A stretch of 64,000 nucleotides of DNA from contig CANLYJ010000005.1 in assembly GCA_947495295.1 (NCBI GenBank), forward strand, positions 62,001-126,000, read 5' to 3'. Position numbers and translations under genes: made by a program. The notes beneath the pieces are model-generated. The model ran no database searches. It saw nothing but the letters and a program-made list of their open reading frames with translations, and was not told the DNA's origin. Position 1 is the first letter of the stretch. The number at the start of each line of letters is the position of its first letter. The DNA is from an uncultured Paracoccaceae bacterium (GTDB lineage Bacteria > Pseudomonadota > Alphaproteobacteria > Rhodobacterales > Rhodobacteraceae). Positions 7,020-16,712 of this stretch are shown piece after piece.

Positions 7020-8883
7020 TTCCCAGTTTGATGTCATCGTTATTGGCGCTGGTCATGCTGGCGCGGAAGCTGCGCACGCATCCGCAAGATATGGTGCGCG
7101 TACAGCGTTGGTCACACTTACCCGGGAGTCGATAGGCGTTATGTCGTGTAACCCGGCCATTGGTGGGCTGGGGAAAGGGCATTTGGTTCGAGAGATTGAT
7201 GCGCTTGACGGTGTTATGGGCCGTGTTGCAGATGCTGCCGGTATTCAATTTCGCTTGCTAAACAGGAAAAAGGGTCCAGCCGTTCAGGGACCTCGCGCCC
7301 AGTCAGACCGCGCGCTGTACAAAGCTGCAATGCGTCACGAGCTGGAAAGCCGCGAAAACCTGACGATTGTGGAAGGCGAAGCTGTTGATCTATTGATGGA
7401 TGGCGCATCAGTGGTCGGTGTCGCCTTACGGGATGGTGCAGAGATTCGGGCGCAAGCCGTTGTTTTAACAACAGGAACTTTCTTGCGTGGTGTCATTCAT
7501 ATTGGCGACGTCTCACGGCCTGGTGGGCGTATGGGTGACAAGCCGTCGATTCTCATGGCAGAGCGACTTGACGGTTTTGGTTTGCCACTTGGTCGTTTGA
7601 AAACGGGGACGCCGCCGCGTTTGGATGGAAGAACGATCAAGTGGGATCAGCTGGAGCGTCAGCCATCCGATGAGACGCCGAGCCTGTTTTCTTTCCTTTC
7701 AACCGGTGCCACGGCGCGACAGATTGACTGCGGCATCACGCATACCAATGAAGTCACGCATGATATTATCCGGGCTAATCTAGACAGGTCTGCCATGTAT
7801 GGCGGGCATATCGATGGGGTTGGACCACGGTATTGTCCCTCAATAGAGGATAAGATCGTTCGCTTTGCTGATAAGGTATCACATCAGATTTTCCTTGAAC
7901 CAGAGGGGCTTAACGACAACACGGTCTATCCAAACGGTATTTCGACGTCGCTGCCAGAGGATGTTCAGGAGGCGTATGTTCAGTCTATTCATGGGCTCGA
8001 AGATGCCAGGATTATCCAGCCGGGTTATGCGATCGAATATGACTATGTCGATCCGCGAGCATTGAGGCAGACGCTAGAGCTAAAGGATGTGCCGGGTCTT
8101 TATCTTGCAGGTCAGGTCAACGGCACCACAGGATACGAGGAGGCCGCAGCACAAGGTATGGTAGCTGGTATAAACGCCGCCACGAAATCCAGAGGTAAGC
8201 CAGCTGTTCAATTCAGCCGACGGGAGTCCTATATCGGCGTGATGATTGATGATCTCACGACAAGGGGCGTATCGGAACCGTACCGTATGTTTACATCGCG
8301 CGCCGAATTTCGTTTATCGCTGCGTGCAGACAATGCTGACCAGCGCTTAACCGAAATAGGTCGCAAGATTGGTGTTGTTGGTGATACGCGCTGGCGGGCC
8401 TTCTCAAGAAAACAGGATGCCCTCGTAGATGCGCAGCAGAAACTCTCCGTTATTCAACTCTCGGCGCGGGACATATCGGGGTTGGGCGTCAAGCTGAACG
8501 CAAATGGGCCTCGTCGATCTGCTTTGGATGCATTGTCATTGACTGATTTTGATTTTGAGCATCTCGATACGCTCACCGAAGAAGCGAAGGATATTGCTCC
8601 CAACATCCGGGATCAGATAAAGAAAGACGCGCTTTACGTACACTATGTCGCACGGCAGGAACGCGAAATTGCCGCATTGGAACGGGATGAGCAAATGAAT
8701 ATTCCGGTCGAATTTCACTATGCCGGCATTAACGGTCTATCTCACGAACTTGCGACAAAGCTCAGTAAAATAAGGCCCACGACGGTCGCCCAGGCCAACA
8801 GGGTCGACGGTATGACGCCTGCGGCACTGGTACTGATCATTGGTGAGTTAAAACGGTCCAAAGCACCACTGACCGGGACCTAA
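7012..8883 (+). CDS. mnmG: tRNA uridine-5-carboxymethylaminomethyl modification enzyme MnmG
   Basis: MnmG is the FAD-dependent partner of MnmE. The product of about 623 residues has the FAD loop [12 protein letters not shown] near the N-terminus, [25 protein letters not shown], the [10 protein letters not shown] segment and the C-terminal helical domain. Start choice: GTG at 7012 is eight bases after the ribosome site AAGAGG, whereas GTG at 7003 would overlap that site and add MFH; both lie in or at the edge of parS site 1. Related genomes are often annotated from the earlier codon. Confidence 0.94.
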   Translation: MKHSQFDVIVIGAGHAGAEAAHASARYGARTALVTLTRESIGVMSCNPAIGGLGKGHLVREIDALDGVMGRVADAAGIQFRLLNRKKGPAVQGPRAQSDRALYKAAMRHELESRENLTIVEGEAVDLLMDGASVVGVALRDGAEIRAQAVVLTTGTFLRGVIHIGDVSRPGGRMGDKPSILMAERLDGFGLPLGRLKTGTPPRLDGRTIKWDQLERQPSDETPSLFSFLSTGATARQIDCGITHTNEVTHDIIRANLDRSAMYGGHIDGVGPRYCPSIEDKIVRFADKVSHQIFLEPEGLNDNTVYPNGISTSLPEDVQEAYVQSIHGLEDARIIQPGYAIEYDYVDPRALRQTLELKDVPGLYLAGQVNGTTGYEEAAAQGMVAGINAATKSRGKPAVQFSRRESYIGVMIDDLTTRGVSEPYRMFTSRAEFRLSLRADNADQRLTEIGRKIGVVGDTRWRAFSRKQDALVDAQQKLSVIQLSARDISGLGVKLNANGPRRSALDALSLTDFDFEHLDTLTEEAKDIAPNIRDQIKKDALYVHYVARQEREIAALERDEQMNIPVEFHYAGINGLSHELATKLSKIRPTTVAQANRVDGMTPAALVLIIGELKRSKAPLTGT

Positions 8884-8886
8884 GCG

Positions 8887-9504
8887 ATGACAAACAGGGT
8901 TGGTGGACAGAATGTTTCACGTGAAACATATGAACGGTTGGAGTGCTTCGTGGCTTTAGTTCACAAGTGGACGGCCAAAATCAACCTAATCGCCCCAGCA
9001 ACAGTCGACCATATCTGGAGCCGCCACATCGATGACTCCGCGATGATTTACGGCCTCGCCAACCAAAGCGCAAAAAAATGGACAGATATTGGCAGCGGCG
9101 GTGGTTTTCCTGGAATCGTCGTTGCCATCCTGGCAAAGGGCGATTCATCCAAAATCCAGGTCACACTAATCGAAAGCGATCAACGAAAGGCGACATTCCT
9201 ACGAACGGCGGTCCGAAACCTTGATCTAAACGCCCGAGTTTTGGCTGAACGAATCGAAATGGCCCCACAACAAGAGGCAGATATTGTATCGGCGCGGGCG
9301 TTAACCTCATTATCTGGGATGATGCCACTCCTACAACGCCACCTCTCACAAACAGGTTCTGCGCTGCTGCATAAGGGCAGAAACTATCAACAAGAAATCG
9401 CCCAGGCGCGCGAAAAATGGTCCTTTGACCTTGAAGAATACCCCAGTTTCACTGATCCTGACGCACGACTCCTCAAAATCAAAGGGATCTCTGAACGTGA
9501 ATAA
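8887..9504 (+). CDS. rsmG: 16S rRNA (guanine-N7)-methyltransferase RsmG
   Basis: RsmG (GidB) methylates G527 of 16S rRNA. The 205-residue product has the SAM motif WTDIGSGGGFPGIVVAI, the SRHIDDS segment and VSARALTSL. It starts with ATG at 8887, three bases after mnmG, with GGGA upstream. Codons 9-14 are written by parS site 2, so the N-terminal NVSRET peptide is imposed by the centromere sequence. The 3' end overlaps the parA start by 8 bases. Confidence 0.94.
   Translation: MTNRVGGQNVSRETYERLECFVALVHKWTAKINLIAPATVDHIWSRHIDDSAMIYGLANQSAKKWTDIGSGGGFPGIVVAILAKGDSSKIQVTLIESDQRKATFLRTAVRNLDLNARVLAERIEMAPQQEADIVSARALTSLSGMMPLLQRHLSQTGSALLHKGRNYQQEIAQAREKWSFDLEEYPSFTDPDARLLKIKGISERE
8913..8928. 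promoter_or_regulatory. parS site 2 (ParB-binding centromere)
   Basis: A second exact TGTTTCACGTGAAACA, 1.9 kb from the first and wholly inside the rsmG reading frame, where it encodes part of NVSRET. Two perfect copies near parAB make functional parS very likely. Confidence 0.93.
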
Positions 9505-10318
9505 TGGCGTGCGTAAAACCCCAAAAATCATCGCCATCGCGAATCAGAAAGGTGGGGTTGGTAAAACAACGACAACGATCAATCTCGGCGCGGCGCTCGC
9601 AGAGAAAAGGCAACGCGTCCTCCTGATCGACCTTGACCCGCAGGGCAATGCCTCAACAGGCCTCGGCGTCAGTTCAGAGCAACGCGATATTACGACCTAT
9701 GATCTGCTGTCAGGGGATGCCACGCTGCAGGACGCAATCCAGTCGACATCCGTCAAAAACCTCTCCATCGTGCCCGCCACGACTGATCTAAGTTCCGCTG
9801 ATATTGAGCTGATCGACAATGAAAAACGCAGTTTCTTGCTAAAGAACGTGCTCAACCACACTGACGAAACTGCATCGCGATACGACTACATATTGATAGA
9901 TTGTCCGCCATCGCTCAATATATTGACAGTCAACGCGATGGTCGCGGCGGATTCCATCATTGTCCCACTACAAAGTGAATTCTTCGCCCTCGAAGGGTTG
10001 TCGCAACTCATTCTCACCGTCCGCGACGTGCGGCAAAGCGCAAATCCTGACCTTCGGATCGAAGGTATAGCACTCACAATGTATGACCGGCGCAACAACC
10101 TGTCGCTGCAAGTCGAAGACGACGCACGCGAAAACATGGGCGATATGGTGTTCAAAACTGTAATACCCCGCAATGTACGGCTCAGCGAGGCGCCATCCTT
10201 CGCAATCCCGGTTCTGGAATATGATCCAACCTCAAAAGGCAGCTTGGCTTACCGGGCGCTAGCCAAGGAAGTCATTGAAAAATCAAAGAAAAAAGGAACA
10301 ACAAGACATGGCGCGTAA
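9497..10318 (+). CDS. parA: Chromosome-partitioning ATPase ParA
   Basis: ParA forms a nucleoid-bound ATP-dependent gradient that moves ParB-parS complexes and so segregates the origin. With the GTG start at 9497 the product has 273 residues and the deviant Walker A motif KGGVGKTTT at about residues 18-26, then LIDLDPQGNAS and YDYILIDCPPSLNILTVNA. The start is supported by AAAGGGA about ten bases upstream; an upstream ATG at 9425 would overlap rsmG by 80 bases. It overlaps rsmG by 8 and parB by 11 bases. Confidence 0.95.
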   Translation: MNNGVRKTPKIIAIANQKGGVGKTTTTINLGAALAEKRQRVLLIDLDPQGNASTGLGVSSEQRDITTYDLLSGDATLQDAIQSTSVKNLSIVPATTDLSSADIELIDNEKRSFLLKNVLNHTDETASRYDYILIDCPPSLNILTVNAMVAADSIIVPLQSEFFALEGLSQLILTVRDVRQSANPDLRIEGIALTMYDRRNNLSLQVEDDARENMGDMVFKTVIPRNVRLSEAPSFAIPVLEYDPTSKGSLAYRALAKEVIEKSKKKGTTRHGA

Positions 10319-11192
10319 TACGAAAAAAACCCGTGGCCTTGGCCGCGGCCTGTCTGCGCTCATGTCTGATGTCGCCGCAGAGGACGGGTCGAGCACACAA
10401 CCACCACGCCCCGACATGCAGGTTCCCATCGAACAGGTGCAACCTAATCCTGATCAGCCCCGGCGGACGTTCGATCAGGATGCATTGGATGAACTGGCGG
10501 CCTCGATCCGTGAAAAAGGGGTCATTCAGCCGCTTATTGTGCGCAACGGCGCGAACGCTGGCACCTATGAAATTGTGGCGGGTGAACGACGCTGGCGCGC
10601 ATCACAATTGGCAAATCTGCACGAAATACCCGTCATCCTGCGCGACTACGATGATACCGAAGTCCTCGAAATCGCGATTATCGAAAACATCCAGCGGGCA
10701 GATTTGAACCCGGTGGACGAGGCTGCAGGCTATCGCCAGCTGATCGACCGCTTTGGCCATACGCAAGAGCAATTGGCGACAGCCTTGGGCAAAAGCCGCA
10801 GCCATATCGCGAACCTGATGCGGCTTCTTTCACTGCCGGAGGAGGTACAAAATTACCTCACAACAGGCGCCCTGACAGCGGGCCACGCGCGGGCCCTTGT
10901 CGGCCATGACAGGGCCACGCAACTGGCGCGTGAAATCATCCAGCGCAACCTGTCGGTGCGTGAAACAGAACGACTGGCCAAACACGGCCCGGCTATCACC
11001 AAACGCGCAAAACCGGGCGCACCCGTGCCTAAAGACGCCGACACTGTTCAGGTCGAAAATGAGGTGAGCGCAACCTTGGGCATGAAAGTCACAATCGACC
11101 ACAAGCCCGGATCAGAAGGCGGAAAACTGTCGATCAGTTACAAATCGCTTGACCAACTCGATGATCTTCTGCGCGCCCTTTCAGGACAATGA
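10308..11192 (+). CDS. parB: Chromosome-partitioning protein ParB
   Basis: ParB binds parS and spreads as a CTP-dependent clamp. The 294-residue product starts MARNTKKTRGLGRGLSAL; the RGLGRGL peptide is the ParA-contact segment. Next come the CTP-binding fold with GERRWRA and ENIQRADLNPVDEA, and a helix-turn-helix EQLATALGKSRSHIANLMRLL split around the recognition helix. The ATG at 10308 has AAAGGA upstream. Its stop is seven bases from the convergent hemW stop, with no terminator visible. Confidence 0.95.
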   Translation: MARNTKKTRGLGRGLSALMSDVAAEDGSSTQPPRPDMQVPIEQVQPNPDQPRRTFDQDALDELAASIREKGVIQPLIVRNGANAGTYEIVAGERRWRASQLANLHEIPVILRDYDDTEVLEIAIIENIQRADLNPVDEAAGYRQLIDRFGHTQEQLATALGKSRSHIANLMRLLSLPEEVQNYLTTGALTAGHARALVGHDRATQLAREIIQRNLSVRETERLAKHGPAITKRAKPGAPVPKDADTVQVENEVSATLGMKVTIDHKPGSEGGKLSISYKSLDQLDDLLRALSGQ

Positions 11193-11199
11193 ACCACCG

Positions 11200-12357
11200 C
11201 TAATCCCGCAACAATTCGCGCAAGACGGCATTTAAAACCGGACGACCACGATCGGTTACACAAATCCGGTCGCCGCGAAGCTGTAATAAGTCAATATCAG
11301 TTAAACTATTGATATTATTCAATAAAACCTGATCTTCATCAAACCCAAACCGGTAAAGATCAATCCCGTCAGCCAAACGCATACCCATCAAAAGATACTC
11401 GGTCCTCTGCGTTTCGAAATCCAGCAGCTCACGATCATTTTCGCCATGCCCGTCTCGCCGAACTTGCTGCAACCATGCTGCCGGGGCCAACGGTGTTGAT
11501 GTCGCGTAGCGTTGCCCGTCAATCGTCAATCGGCCATGCGCCCCCGGGCCAATGCCGACATAGTCGCCATAGCGCCAATAGATCAGGTTGTGGATGCTCT
11601 CCGCGCCCGCTGGGGCATGGTTCGAAATCTCATAACCCGCATAACCGGCCGCGCCACAGATATCCTGGGTCAGCGTATACATGTCCGCAGCCGTATCTTC
11701 ATTCGGTAAATCGCGCAGTTTTCCTGCGGCGTAGCGATCACCAAAGGCGGTGCCGTCCTCTATCGTCAGTTGGTACAATGACAAATGATCAACTGCCATC
11801 GACAAGGCGGATTGCAACTCCCCCTGCCAATCCGCAAGGCGCTGACCTTGCCGTGCATAGATCAAATCGAAACTGACCCGATCAAACACATTCCGGGCTA
11901 TGTCAAATGCGGCCATCGCCTCGGTCGCTGTATGCAGACGGCCCAACCGCTTCAAATCCGCATCGTTCAACGCCTGAATACCCATCGATACGCGGTTCAC
12001 CCCGGCATCGCGGTAGCCTTTGAACCGACCCGCCTCGACCGACGTTGGATTGGCTTCCAAAGTGATCTCGATATCGTTGGCTATCGGCCAAACGGCCCGC
12101 ACTTTGGTCAGCACCGCATCAACGACCTCGGGGTCCATCAGGCTGGGTGTGCCACCGCCAAAGAATACAGACCGCAAGACCCGCCCCTTGGTTTGGGCGC
12201 CAATCCGGTCAATCTCGCTTAGATAGGCGTCTTTCCACGCGGTTTGATCAATCGCCGCCACAACATGAGAGTTAAAATCGCAATAGGGGCATTTCGCCTG
12301 ACAAAACGGCCAATGGATATAAAGGCCGAAACCCCCATGTTCCCAATCCTCAGCCAA
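11200..12357 (-). CDS. hemW: Radical SAM haem chaperone HemW
   Basis: The 385-residue product has the radical SAM cluster motif CxxxCxxC in HWPFCQAKCPYCDFNSH, FFGGGTPSLMDP, LEANPTSVEAGRF and GVNRVSMGIQALNDADLKRLGR. This is the HemN-like family whose members lacking oxygen-independent coproporphyrinogen oxidase activity act as haem chaperones (HemW); placement next to rdgB and rph is the usual HemW context. It overlaps the rdgB end by 8 bases, in the order rph-rdgB-hemW. Confidence 0.88.
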   Translation of the reverse strand: MAEDWEHGGFGLYIHWPFCQAKCPYCDFNSHVVAAIDQTAWKDAYLSEIDRIGAQTKGRVLRSVFFGGGTPSLMDPEVVDAVLTKVRAVWPIANDIEITLEANPTSVEAGRFKGYRDAGVNRVSMGIQALNDADLKRLGRLHTATEAMAAFDIARNVFDRVSFDLIYARQGQRLADWQGELQSALSMAVDHLSLYQLTIEDGTAFGDRYAAGKLRDLPNEDTAADMYTLTQDICGAAGYAGYEISNHAPAGAESIHNLIYWRYGDYVGIGPGAHGRLTIDGQRYATSTPLAPAAWLQQVRRDGHGENDRELLDFETQRTEYLLMGMRLADGIDLYRFGFDEDQVLLNNINSLTDIDLLQLRGDRICVTDRGRPVLNAVLRELLRD

Positions 12358-12955
12358 AACAGGCCTTCAGCTTGGCAAATGCGTCCGCACGGTGGCTGAT
12401 CTTGTTCTTTTCCCAACGATCCATCTCGCCAAATGTCTGATCATAGCCATCCGGTTGAAAAATCGGGTCATAGCCATGGCCCTGATCACCGCGCATTGGC
12501 CAAACAATCTGCCCCGGCATCACACCGGGAAACACCTCATCATGGCCATCCGGCCAGGCCAGCACCAATGTGCAGCAAAACCGGGCCACGCGGGGGAACG
12601 GGGCGTTCACCGCTTCCAATTCCGCCCAGGCACGCTCCATCGCCATCACAAAATCACGGCCATGCGGGGTTTCTGCCCAATCAGCCGTATAAACGCCAGG
12701 CGCACCACCCAACCCGTCAATCTCAATCCCGCTATCATCCGCCAATGCAGGCAGGCCGGTGGCTTTTGCCGCCGCATGGGCCTTGATCCGGGCATTGCCA
12801 ACAAATGTCGTCTCAGTCTCTTCCGGTTCGGGCAAACCGTGATCAGCATTCGACGTCAGGGTGACACCATAGGGGGACAAAAGATCGGCAATCTCTTCCA
12901 GCTTCCCCATGTTATGGGTCGCCACAACCAGCCGATCACCGTCAAACCGGCGCAT
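12350..12955 (-). CDS. rdgB: dITP/XTP pyrophosphatase (RdgB/HAM1 family)
   Basis: RdgB hydrolyses dITP, ITP and XTP to keep deaminated purines out of nucleic acids. The 201-residue product has the N-terminal VVATHNMGKLEEI, the ADDSGIEIDGLGGAPGVYT active-site segment in two conserved blocks, GYDPIFQPDG and the C-terminal SHRADAFAKL. It begins on the last base of the rph stop codon (TGATG-type junction), so translation is probably coupled. Confidence 0.94.
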   Translation of the reverse strand: MRRFDGDRLVVATHNMGKLEEIADLLSPYGVTLTSNADHGLPEPEETETTFVGNARIKAHAAAKATGLPALADDSGIEIDGLGGAPGVYTADWAETPHGRDFVMAMERAWAELEAVNAPFPRVARFCCTLVLAWPDGHDEVFPGVMPGQIVWPMRGDQGHGYDPIFQPDGYDQTFGEMDRWEKNKISHRADAFAKLKACFG

Positions 12956-13662
12956 CAGGCGACAGCAGCCAACTGGGCAGCGGTTAGTTCAGCCACACCC
13001 TTTTCCGCCAGATCAAGCAAGCCATCCATCTGCGCACGGCTAAACACGGACCCTTCGGCAGACATCTGCACTTCGATCAGCTTACCGCCTGTCATGACAA
13101 AATTGCCGTCCACGCCAGCCTCGCTATCCTCCGGGTAATCCAGGTCAAGCACTTCCTGCCCCGCATATATCCCGCAAGAAATCGCAGCGACCGGATCAAC
13201 CAGCGGATCAGAGGTCACATCACCCACCTTCATCAACTTCTGCATAGCCAGCTTCAGGGCAACCCAACCGCCGGTGATCGACGCACAGCGGGTGCCACCA
13301 TCAGCCTGAATCACATCACAATCCACAACGATCTGACGCTCACCCAAGGCAACCCGATCCACACCAGCCCGCAAGGACCGGCCAATCAGGCGCTGAATTT
13401 CCTGCGTGCGGCCTGATTGACCATTCTTTGCCTCACGGCGCATGCGGGTATTCGTCGCACGGGGCAGCATACCGTATTCGGCAGTCACCCAACCAAGGCC
13501 CGAATTCTTCAAAAACGGGGGGACACGTTCATCAATCGTGGCGGTACACAAAACATGTGTGTTGCCGCATTTGATCAGGCAGGACCCTTCGGCATGCATG
13601 GTCACACCGGTTTCAATGGAAATTGCACGCATTTCATTCGTCTGACGGCCAGATGGGCGCAT
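12955..13662 (-). CDS. rph: Ribonuclease PH
   Basis: RNase PH trims tRNA 3' ends by phosphorolysis. The 235-residue product starts [12 protein letters not shown], the typical family N-terminus, and contains [14 protein letters not shown], the RPH core with [20 protein letters not shown] and [10 protein letters not shown]. The ATG at 13662 has a clear AGGAG ribosome site; a longer frame upstream has none. It is divergent from hrcA and first in the rph-rdgB-hemW unit. Confidence 0.94.
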   Translation of the reverse strand: MRPSGRQTNEMRAISIETGVTMHAEGSCLIKCGNTHVLCTATIDERVPPFLKNSGLGWVTAEYGMLPRATNTRMRREAKNGQSGRTQEIQRLIGRSLRAGVDRVALGERQIVVDCDVIQADGGTRCASITGGWVALKLAMQKLMKVGDVTSDPLVDPVAAISCGIYAGQEVLDLDYPEDSEAGVDGNFVMTGGKLIEVQMSAEGSVFSRAQMDGLLDLAEKGVAELTAAQLAAVA

Positions 13663-13725
13663 GGGATCACTCCTGTTGATGTTTGCGCCTCCGATACGCT
13701 GATGCACTGTGAAATCCAACCCCGA

Positions 13726-13753
13726 TTGACGCCGCCGCAACTTTGGCTTTAAT
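13726..13753 (+). promoter_or_regulatory. Candidate sigma-70 promoter for hrcA
   Basis: TTGACG and TTTAAT, each 5 of 6 matches to consensus, are separated by 16 bases in the gap between divergent rph and hrcA, giving a short leader to the hrcA ATG at 13780. No CIRCE inverted repeat is visible beside it, so hrcA does not appear to repress itself here. Confidence 0.45.
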
Positions 13754-13779
13754 TGGCCCGCCCTGACCCCGTGGATACC

Positions 13780-14844
13780 ATGAACGACCAGACGCCCAAC
13801 ATCGAAGAGATGAACGACCGCTCGCGCGAGGTTTTTCGGCGGGTTGTCGAAGGATATCTGGAAAGCGGCGCGCCGGTCGGGTCCCGGACCTTGACCCGCA
13901 CCCTGTCAGAAAAGGTCAGCGCGGCAACGATCCGCAATGTGATGCAGGATTTGGAATATCTTGGGCTACTCGACAGCCCGCATATCAGCGCGGGGCGCGT
14001 GCCGACCCAGCTCGGTCTGCGGATGTTCGTCGACGGGCTGCTAGAGGTCGGCGATCTGGGCGGTGAAGACCGCGAAATCATCGACCGGACGTTGGGATCA
14101 AACGACCAGGATGTGACAACCGTACTGGATCAGGTCGGGCAGGCGCTGTCTGGCGTCACCCAAGGGGCCAGCCTTGTGCTGACGCCCAAACACGAAGCAC
14201 CCATCAAACATATCGAATTTGTGTCGCTGTCACGGGAAAAGGCGCTTGTTGTGCTGGTCTTTGCCGACGGGCATGTCGAAAACCGCATTTTCAACCCACC
14301 ACCGGGGCAAACCCCATCTTCAATGCGCGAGGCGGCGAATTTCCTGAACGCCATCGGGGCGGGACATACGATTTCGGAACTGGGCGATGTGATCAAACGC
14401 GAGATCGCGACAAGACGGCAGGAAATTGATGCGCTCGCGGCCGCGCTCGTCGAAAATGGGGTGGCGCTTTGGGAAAACGAAGGCGAGGCGACCGAACGGT
14501 TGATCGTGCGCGGGCGTGGCAACCTTTTGGCCGACAGCGAAGATGCGGTCGATCTGGAACGGATCAGAACCCTTTTTGATGATCTGGAACGCAAGCGCGA
14601 TATCGCCCAATTTCTCGATTTGGCCGAAGAAGGTGACGGCGTACGCATTTTTATCGGCTCAGAGAACAAATTGTTCTCACTTTCGGGTTCCTCTCTCGTC
14701 GTTTCCCCTTATATGAACGCCGACCGAAAGATTATTGGCGCCGTGGGCGTCATTGGTCCGACCCGACTGAATTACGGGCGGATCGTCCCGATTGTGAACT
14801 ACACCGCACAGCTGGTGGGCAAGATGATTGCCGACCGCTCATGA
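13780..14844 (+). CDS. hrcA: Heat-inducible transcription repressor HrcA
   Basis: HrcA binds CIRCE elements and represses groESL and related chaperone genes until heat shock. The product of about 354 residues has the winged-helix N-terminus with LNRSREVF-type helix ([20 protein letters not shown]), [22 protein letters not shown] and the [20 protein letters not shown] segment, and a C-terminal GAF-like domain ending [10 protein letters not shown]. Start ATG 13780 is preferred over an upstream TTG at 13753. grpE follows after 10 bases, a common pairing. Confidence 0.93.
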   Translation: MNDQTPNIEEMNDRSREVFRRVVEGYLESGAPVGSRTLTRTLSEKVSAATIRNVMQDLEYLGLLDSPHISAGRVPTQLGLRMFVDGLLEVGDLGGEDREIIDRTLGSNDQDVTTVLDQVGQALSGVTQGASLVLTPKHEAPIKHIEFVSLSREKALVVLVFADGHVENRIFNPPPGQTPSSMREAANFLNAIGAGHTISELGDVIKREIATRRQEIDALAAALVENGVALWENEGEATERLIVRGRGNLLADSEDAVDLERIRTLFDDLERKRDIAQFLDLAEEGDGVRIFIGSENKLFSLSGSSLVVSPYMNADRKIIGAVGVIGPTRLNYGRIVPIVNYTAQLVGKMIADRS

Positions 14845-14854
14845 CAGGAAATAA

Positions 14855-15415
14855 ATGATGTCCGAAAAAGAAGAAGAGCTGCAATCACTCGACGAACTCG
14901 CCGCCGAAGCGGATGAACCTGACTTTGATCAGGCCGAGGCCAGCTATGACGAGATTGAGGCCCTCCGGGCAGAGCGTGACGATTTCCGCGACAAATTCCT
15001 GCGCGCACTGGCCGATGCGGAAAATATGCGCAAACGGGCAGATCGTGACCGGCGCGAGGCTGAAAACTACGGCGGATCCAAGCTGGCCCGCGATCTTCTG
15101 CCTGTCTTTGATAACATGAGCCGCGCACTGTCTTCTGCCAAGGAAGGCGACGAAAAAGTGCCAGATGCCCTGCTGGAAGGGATCGAACTGACGATGCGCG
15201 AACTGCTCAACGTGTTCAAGAAACACGGGATCGAACCGATTCAGCCCGAGGTTGGTGAAAAATTCGACCCCAAACAGCACGAAGCCATGTTCGAAGCGCC
15301 ATTGCCCGGCACCAAAGCAGGCGAGATTATTCAGATCTCCACGACCGGCTTCATGCTGCATGACCGGCTGTTGCGCCCGGCGCAGGTTGGGGTATCATCA
15401 ACACCGGCATCATGA
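14855..15415 (+). CDS. grpE: Nucleotide exchange factor GrpE
   Basis: GrpE exchanges ADP for ATP on DnaK. The 186-residue product has an acidic, coiled-coil N-terminus, then FLRALADAENMRKRADRDR, LLPVFDNMSRAL and the C-terminal beta domain with KFDPKQHEAM and GFMLHDRLLRPAQVGV. Two ATG codons stand in tandem at 14855 and 14858; the second is better spaced from the ribosome site CAGGAA. The stop overlaps the next gene by four bases. Confidence 0.94.
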   Translation: MMSEKEEELQSLDELAAEADEPDFDQAEASYDEIEALRAERDDFRDKFLRALADAENMRKRADRDRREAENYGGSKLARDLLPVFDNMSRALSSAKEGDEKVPDALLEGIELTMRELLNVFKKHGIEPIQPEVGEKFDPKQHEAMFEAPLPGTKAGEIIQISTTGFMLHDRLLRPAQVGVSSTPAS

Positions 15416-16512
15416 TCGATGTGATCAAAGCAGGGGCGTTGCTCCTGCTTTTTTCGGTCGGCGCGGCTTTCGCGCAAGCCCTCCCCGAAGATCGGGATTT
15501 CTTCGTCAACGACTACGCCGAACTTCTGACCGATGCGCAGGAACAGGCGTTACGTGAAACACTGGAAGCCTTCTATGAGGCGCGCCAGATTGAATTCACC
15601 GTCCTGACAATCGATCAGATGTCCGATTACGGTCATCAAGGCAGCATCGAAAGCTTCGCAACCGACCTATTCAATACATGGGGCATCGGCGATGCCCAGC
15701 GCAATGATGGGCTTTTGTTGTTCGTCTCGCATCTGGACCGGGAATTGCGGATCGAGGTTGGGGCAGGCTATGGCGATGCGCTTGATGGTCCCATGCAACG
15801 CATCATCAACAAGAAAATCGTGCCGTACTTCCGGCTGGATGATTACCCCAATGGGATCACCGCGGGGGTCGATGAAATCATCTATCAAGTCGCCGGGCGC
15901 TACCCAGGGGAATACGATCTGTCATGGTTCAATCACGCGCTGAACCAGATCAAGCGGGGGTTCAGTAGTGTCATTTCGCTCTTTGGCGCATGGCTTTTGC
16001 TTCTGGCCATCCCGCTCATCCCTTTTGGCCGCCGTTGGTACAAGCACTGGCAGCGGAACCATGCCCGCAAATGCCTCGTCGACGGATCACGGATGCGTCG
16101 TTACCTCGAAGAAACCGAGGATGAAAAACTCTCACCCGGCCAGCAGATGGAAGAACGGCTAAAATCCATCGACCATGATGTCTGGTATTGTGACCAATGC
16201 GACCACATCACCATCACATCCTACCCCACCAGGCAAAAGATCTACGGCGCATGTCACAACTGCAATCATTGCACGCTGGAAGGGCGCAGTCTGGTCACCG
16301 CCATGCCATCAACAACACAATCGGGCGAAAGAACGATCACCTGGACCTGTCATAACTGTAACGACGTGAACGTGGAACACCGGGTCATTCCCGTCACCCG
16401 CGCCCGGTCTTCATCTTCGTCCAGCAGTTCATCGCGATCCTCGTCTTCATCTCGTTCACGATCCCGAGGTGGCGGCCGATCCAGCGGCGGTGGGGCCAGT
16501 GGCAAGTGGTAG
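15412..16512 (+). CDS. TPM-domain membrane protein with Cys-rich zinc-ribbon-like C-terminus
   Basis: The 366-residue product has a signal peptide (about 1-22), a TPM domain (about 25-165, starting LPEDRDFFVNDYAELLT and containing GYGDALDGP), one membrane helix near 186-206, and a cytoplasmic part with CxxC pairs at 260-263, 281-284 (plus C287) and 313-316. A low-complexity Ser/Arg/Gly tail ends GGGASGKW, like the GGASGSW end of many TPM proteins. TPM proteins include a plant photosystem II repair protein; the bacterial role is unclear. It overlaps grpE by ATGA, so it sits in the hrcA-grpE unit. Confidence 0.82.
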   Translation: MIDVIKAGALLLLFSVGAAFAQALPEDRDFFVNDYAELLTDAQEQALRETLEAFYEARQIEFTVLTIDQMSDYGHQGSIESFATDLFNTWGIGDAQRNDGLLLFVSHLDRELRIEVGAGYGDALDGPMQRIINKKIVPYFRLDDYPNGITAGVDEIIYQVAGRYPGEYDLSWFNHALNQIKRGFSSVISLFGAWLLLLAIPLIPFGRRWYKHWQRNHARKCLVDGSRMRRYLEETEDEKLSPGQQMEERLKSIDHDVWYCDQCDHITITSYPTRQKIYGACHNCNHCTLEGRSLVTAMPSTTQSGERTITWTCHNCNDVNVEHRVIPVTRARSSSSSSSSSRSSSSSRSRSRGGGRSSGGGASGKW

Positions 16513-16712
16513 GATGGGTGATATGCCTGACCAATTCCTTTCTTAGCCGCACGCTGGCTTAATCGCGCAAAACGCCGCGCAGGGGTCCGACGCTTTGCCG
16601 ACGTCGCGCCGACGCTCTGCCGACCGGGCAAATCCCAACAAAGTATGGCGTTAACCTACGATTCGCCGCCTTTGGCGAAAACCACCGTTCGATCGGGGGT
16701 CACGCAACACCC
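16513..16712. other. Intergenic gap with a short tandem repeat
   Basis: Two nearly identical 16-mers, CCGACGCTTTGCCGAC (16587-16602) and CCGACGCTCTGCCGAC (16609-16624), lie six bases apart. A small perfect hairpin, TTCGCC/GGCGAA with a six-base loop, is at 16662-16679, with four A residues after it on the plus strand and no T run for the mutS direction. No gene or clear terminator is visible between these convergent genes. Confidence 0.5.

Noticed and set aside
12392..13138. Open frame of about 248 codons opposite rdgB and rph
   Set aside because: It spans two well-supported genes on the other strand, so it is a shadow.
13663..13779. CIRCE element upstream of hrcA
   Set aside because: No TTAGCACTC-N9-GAGTGCTAA or close variant is present in the gap.
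16662..16679. Terminator for mutS
   Set aside because: The six-pair hairpin has no T run in the mutS direction and only four A residues on the plus strand; too weak to call.
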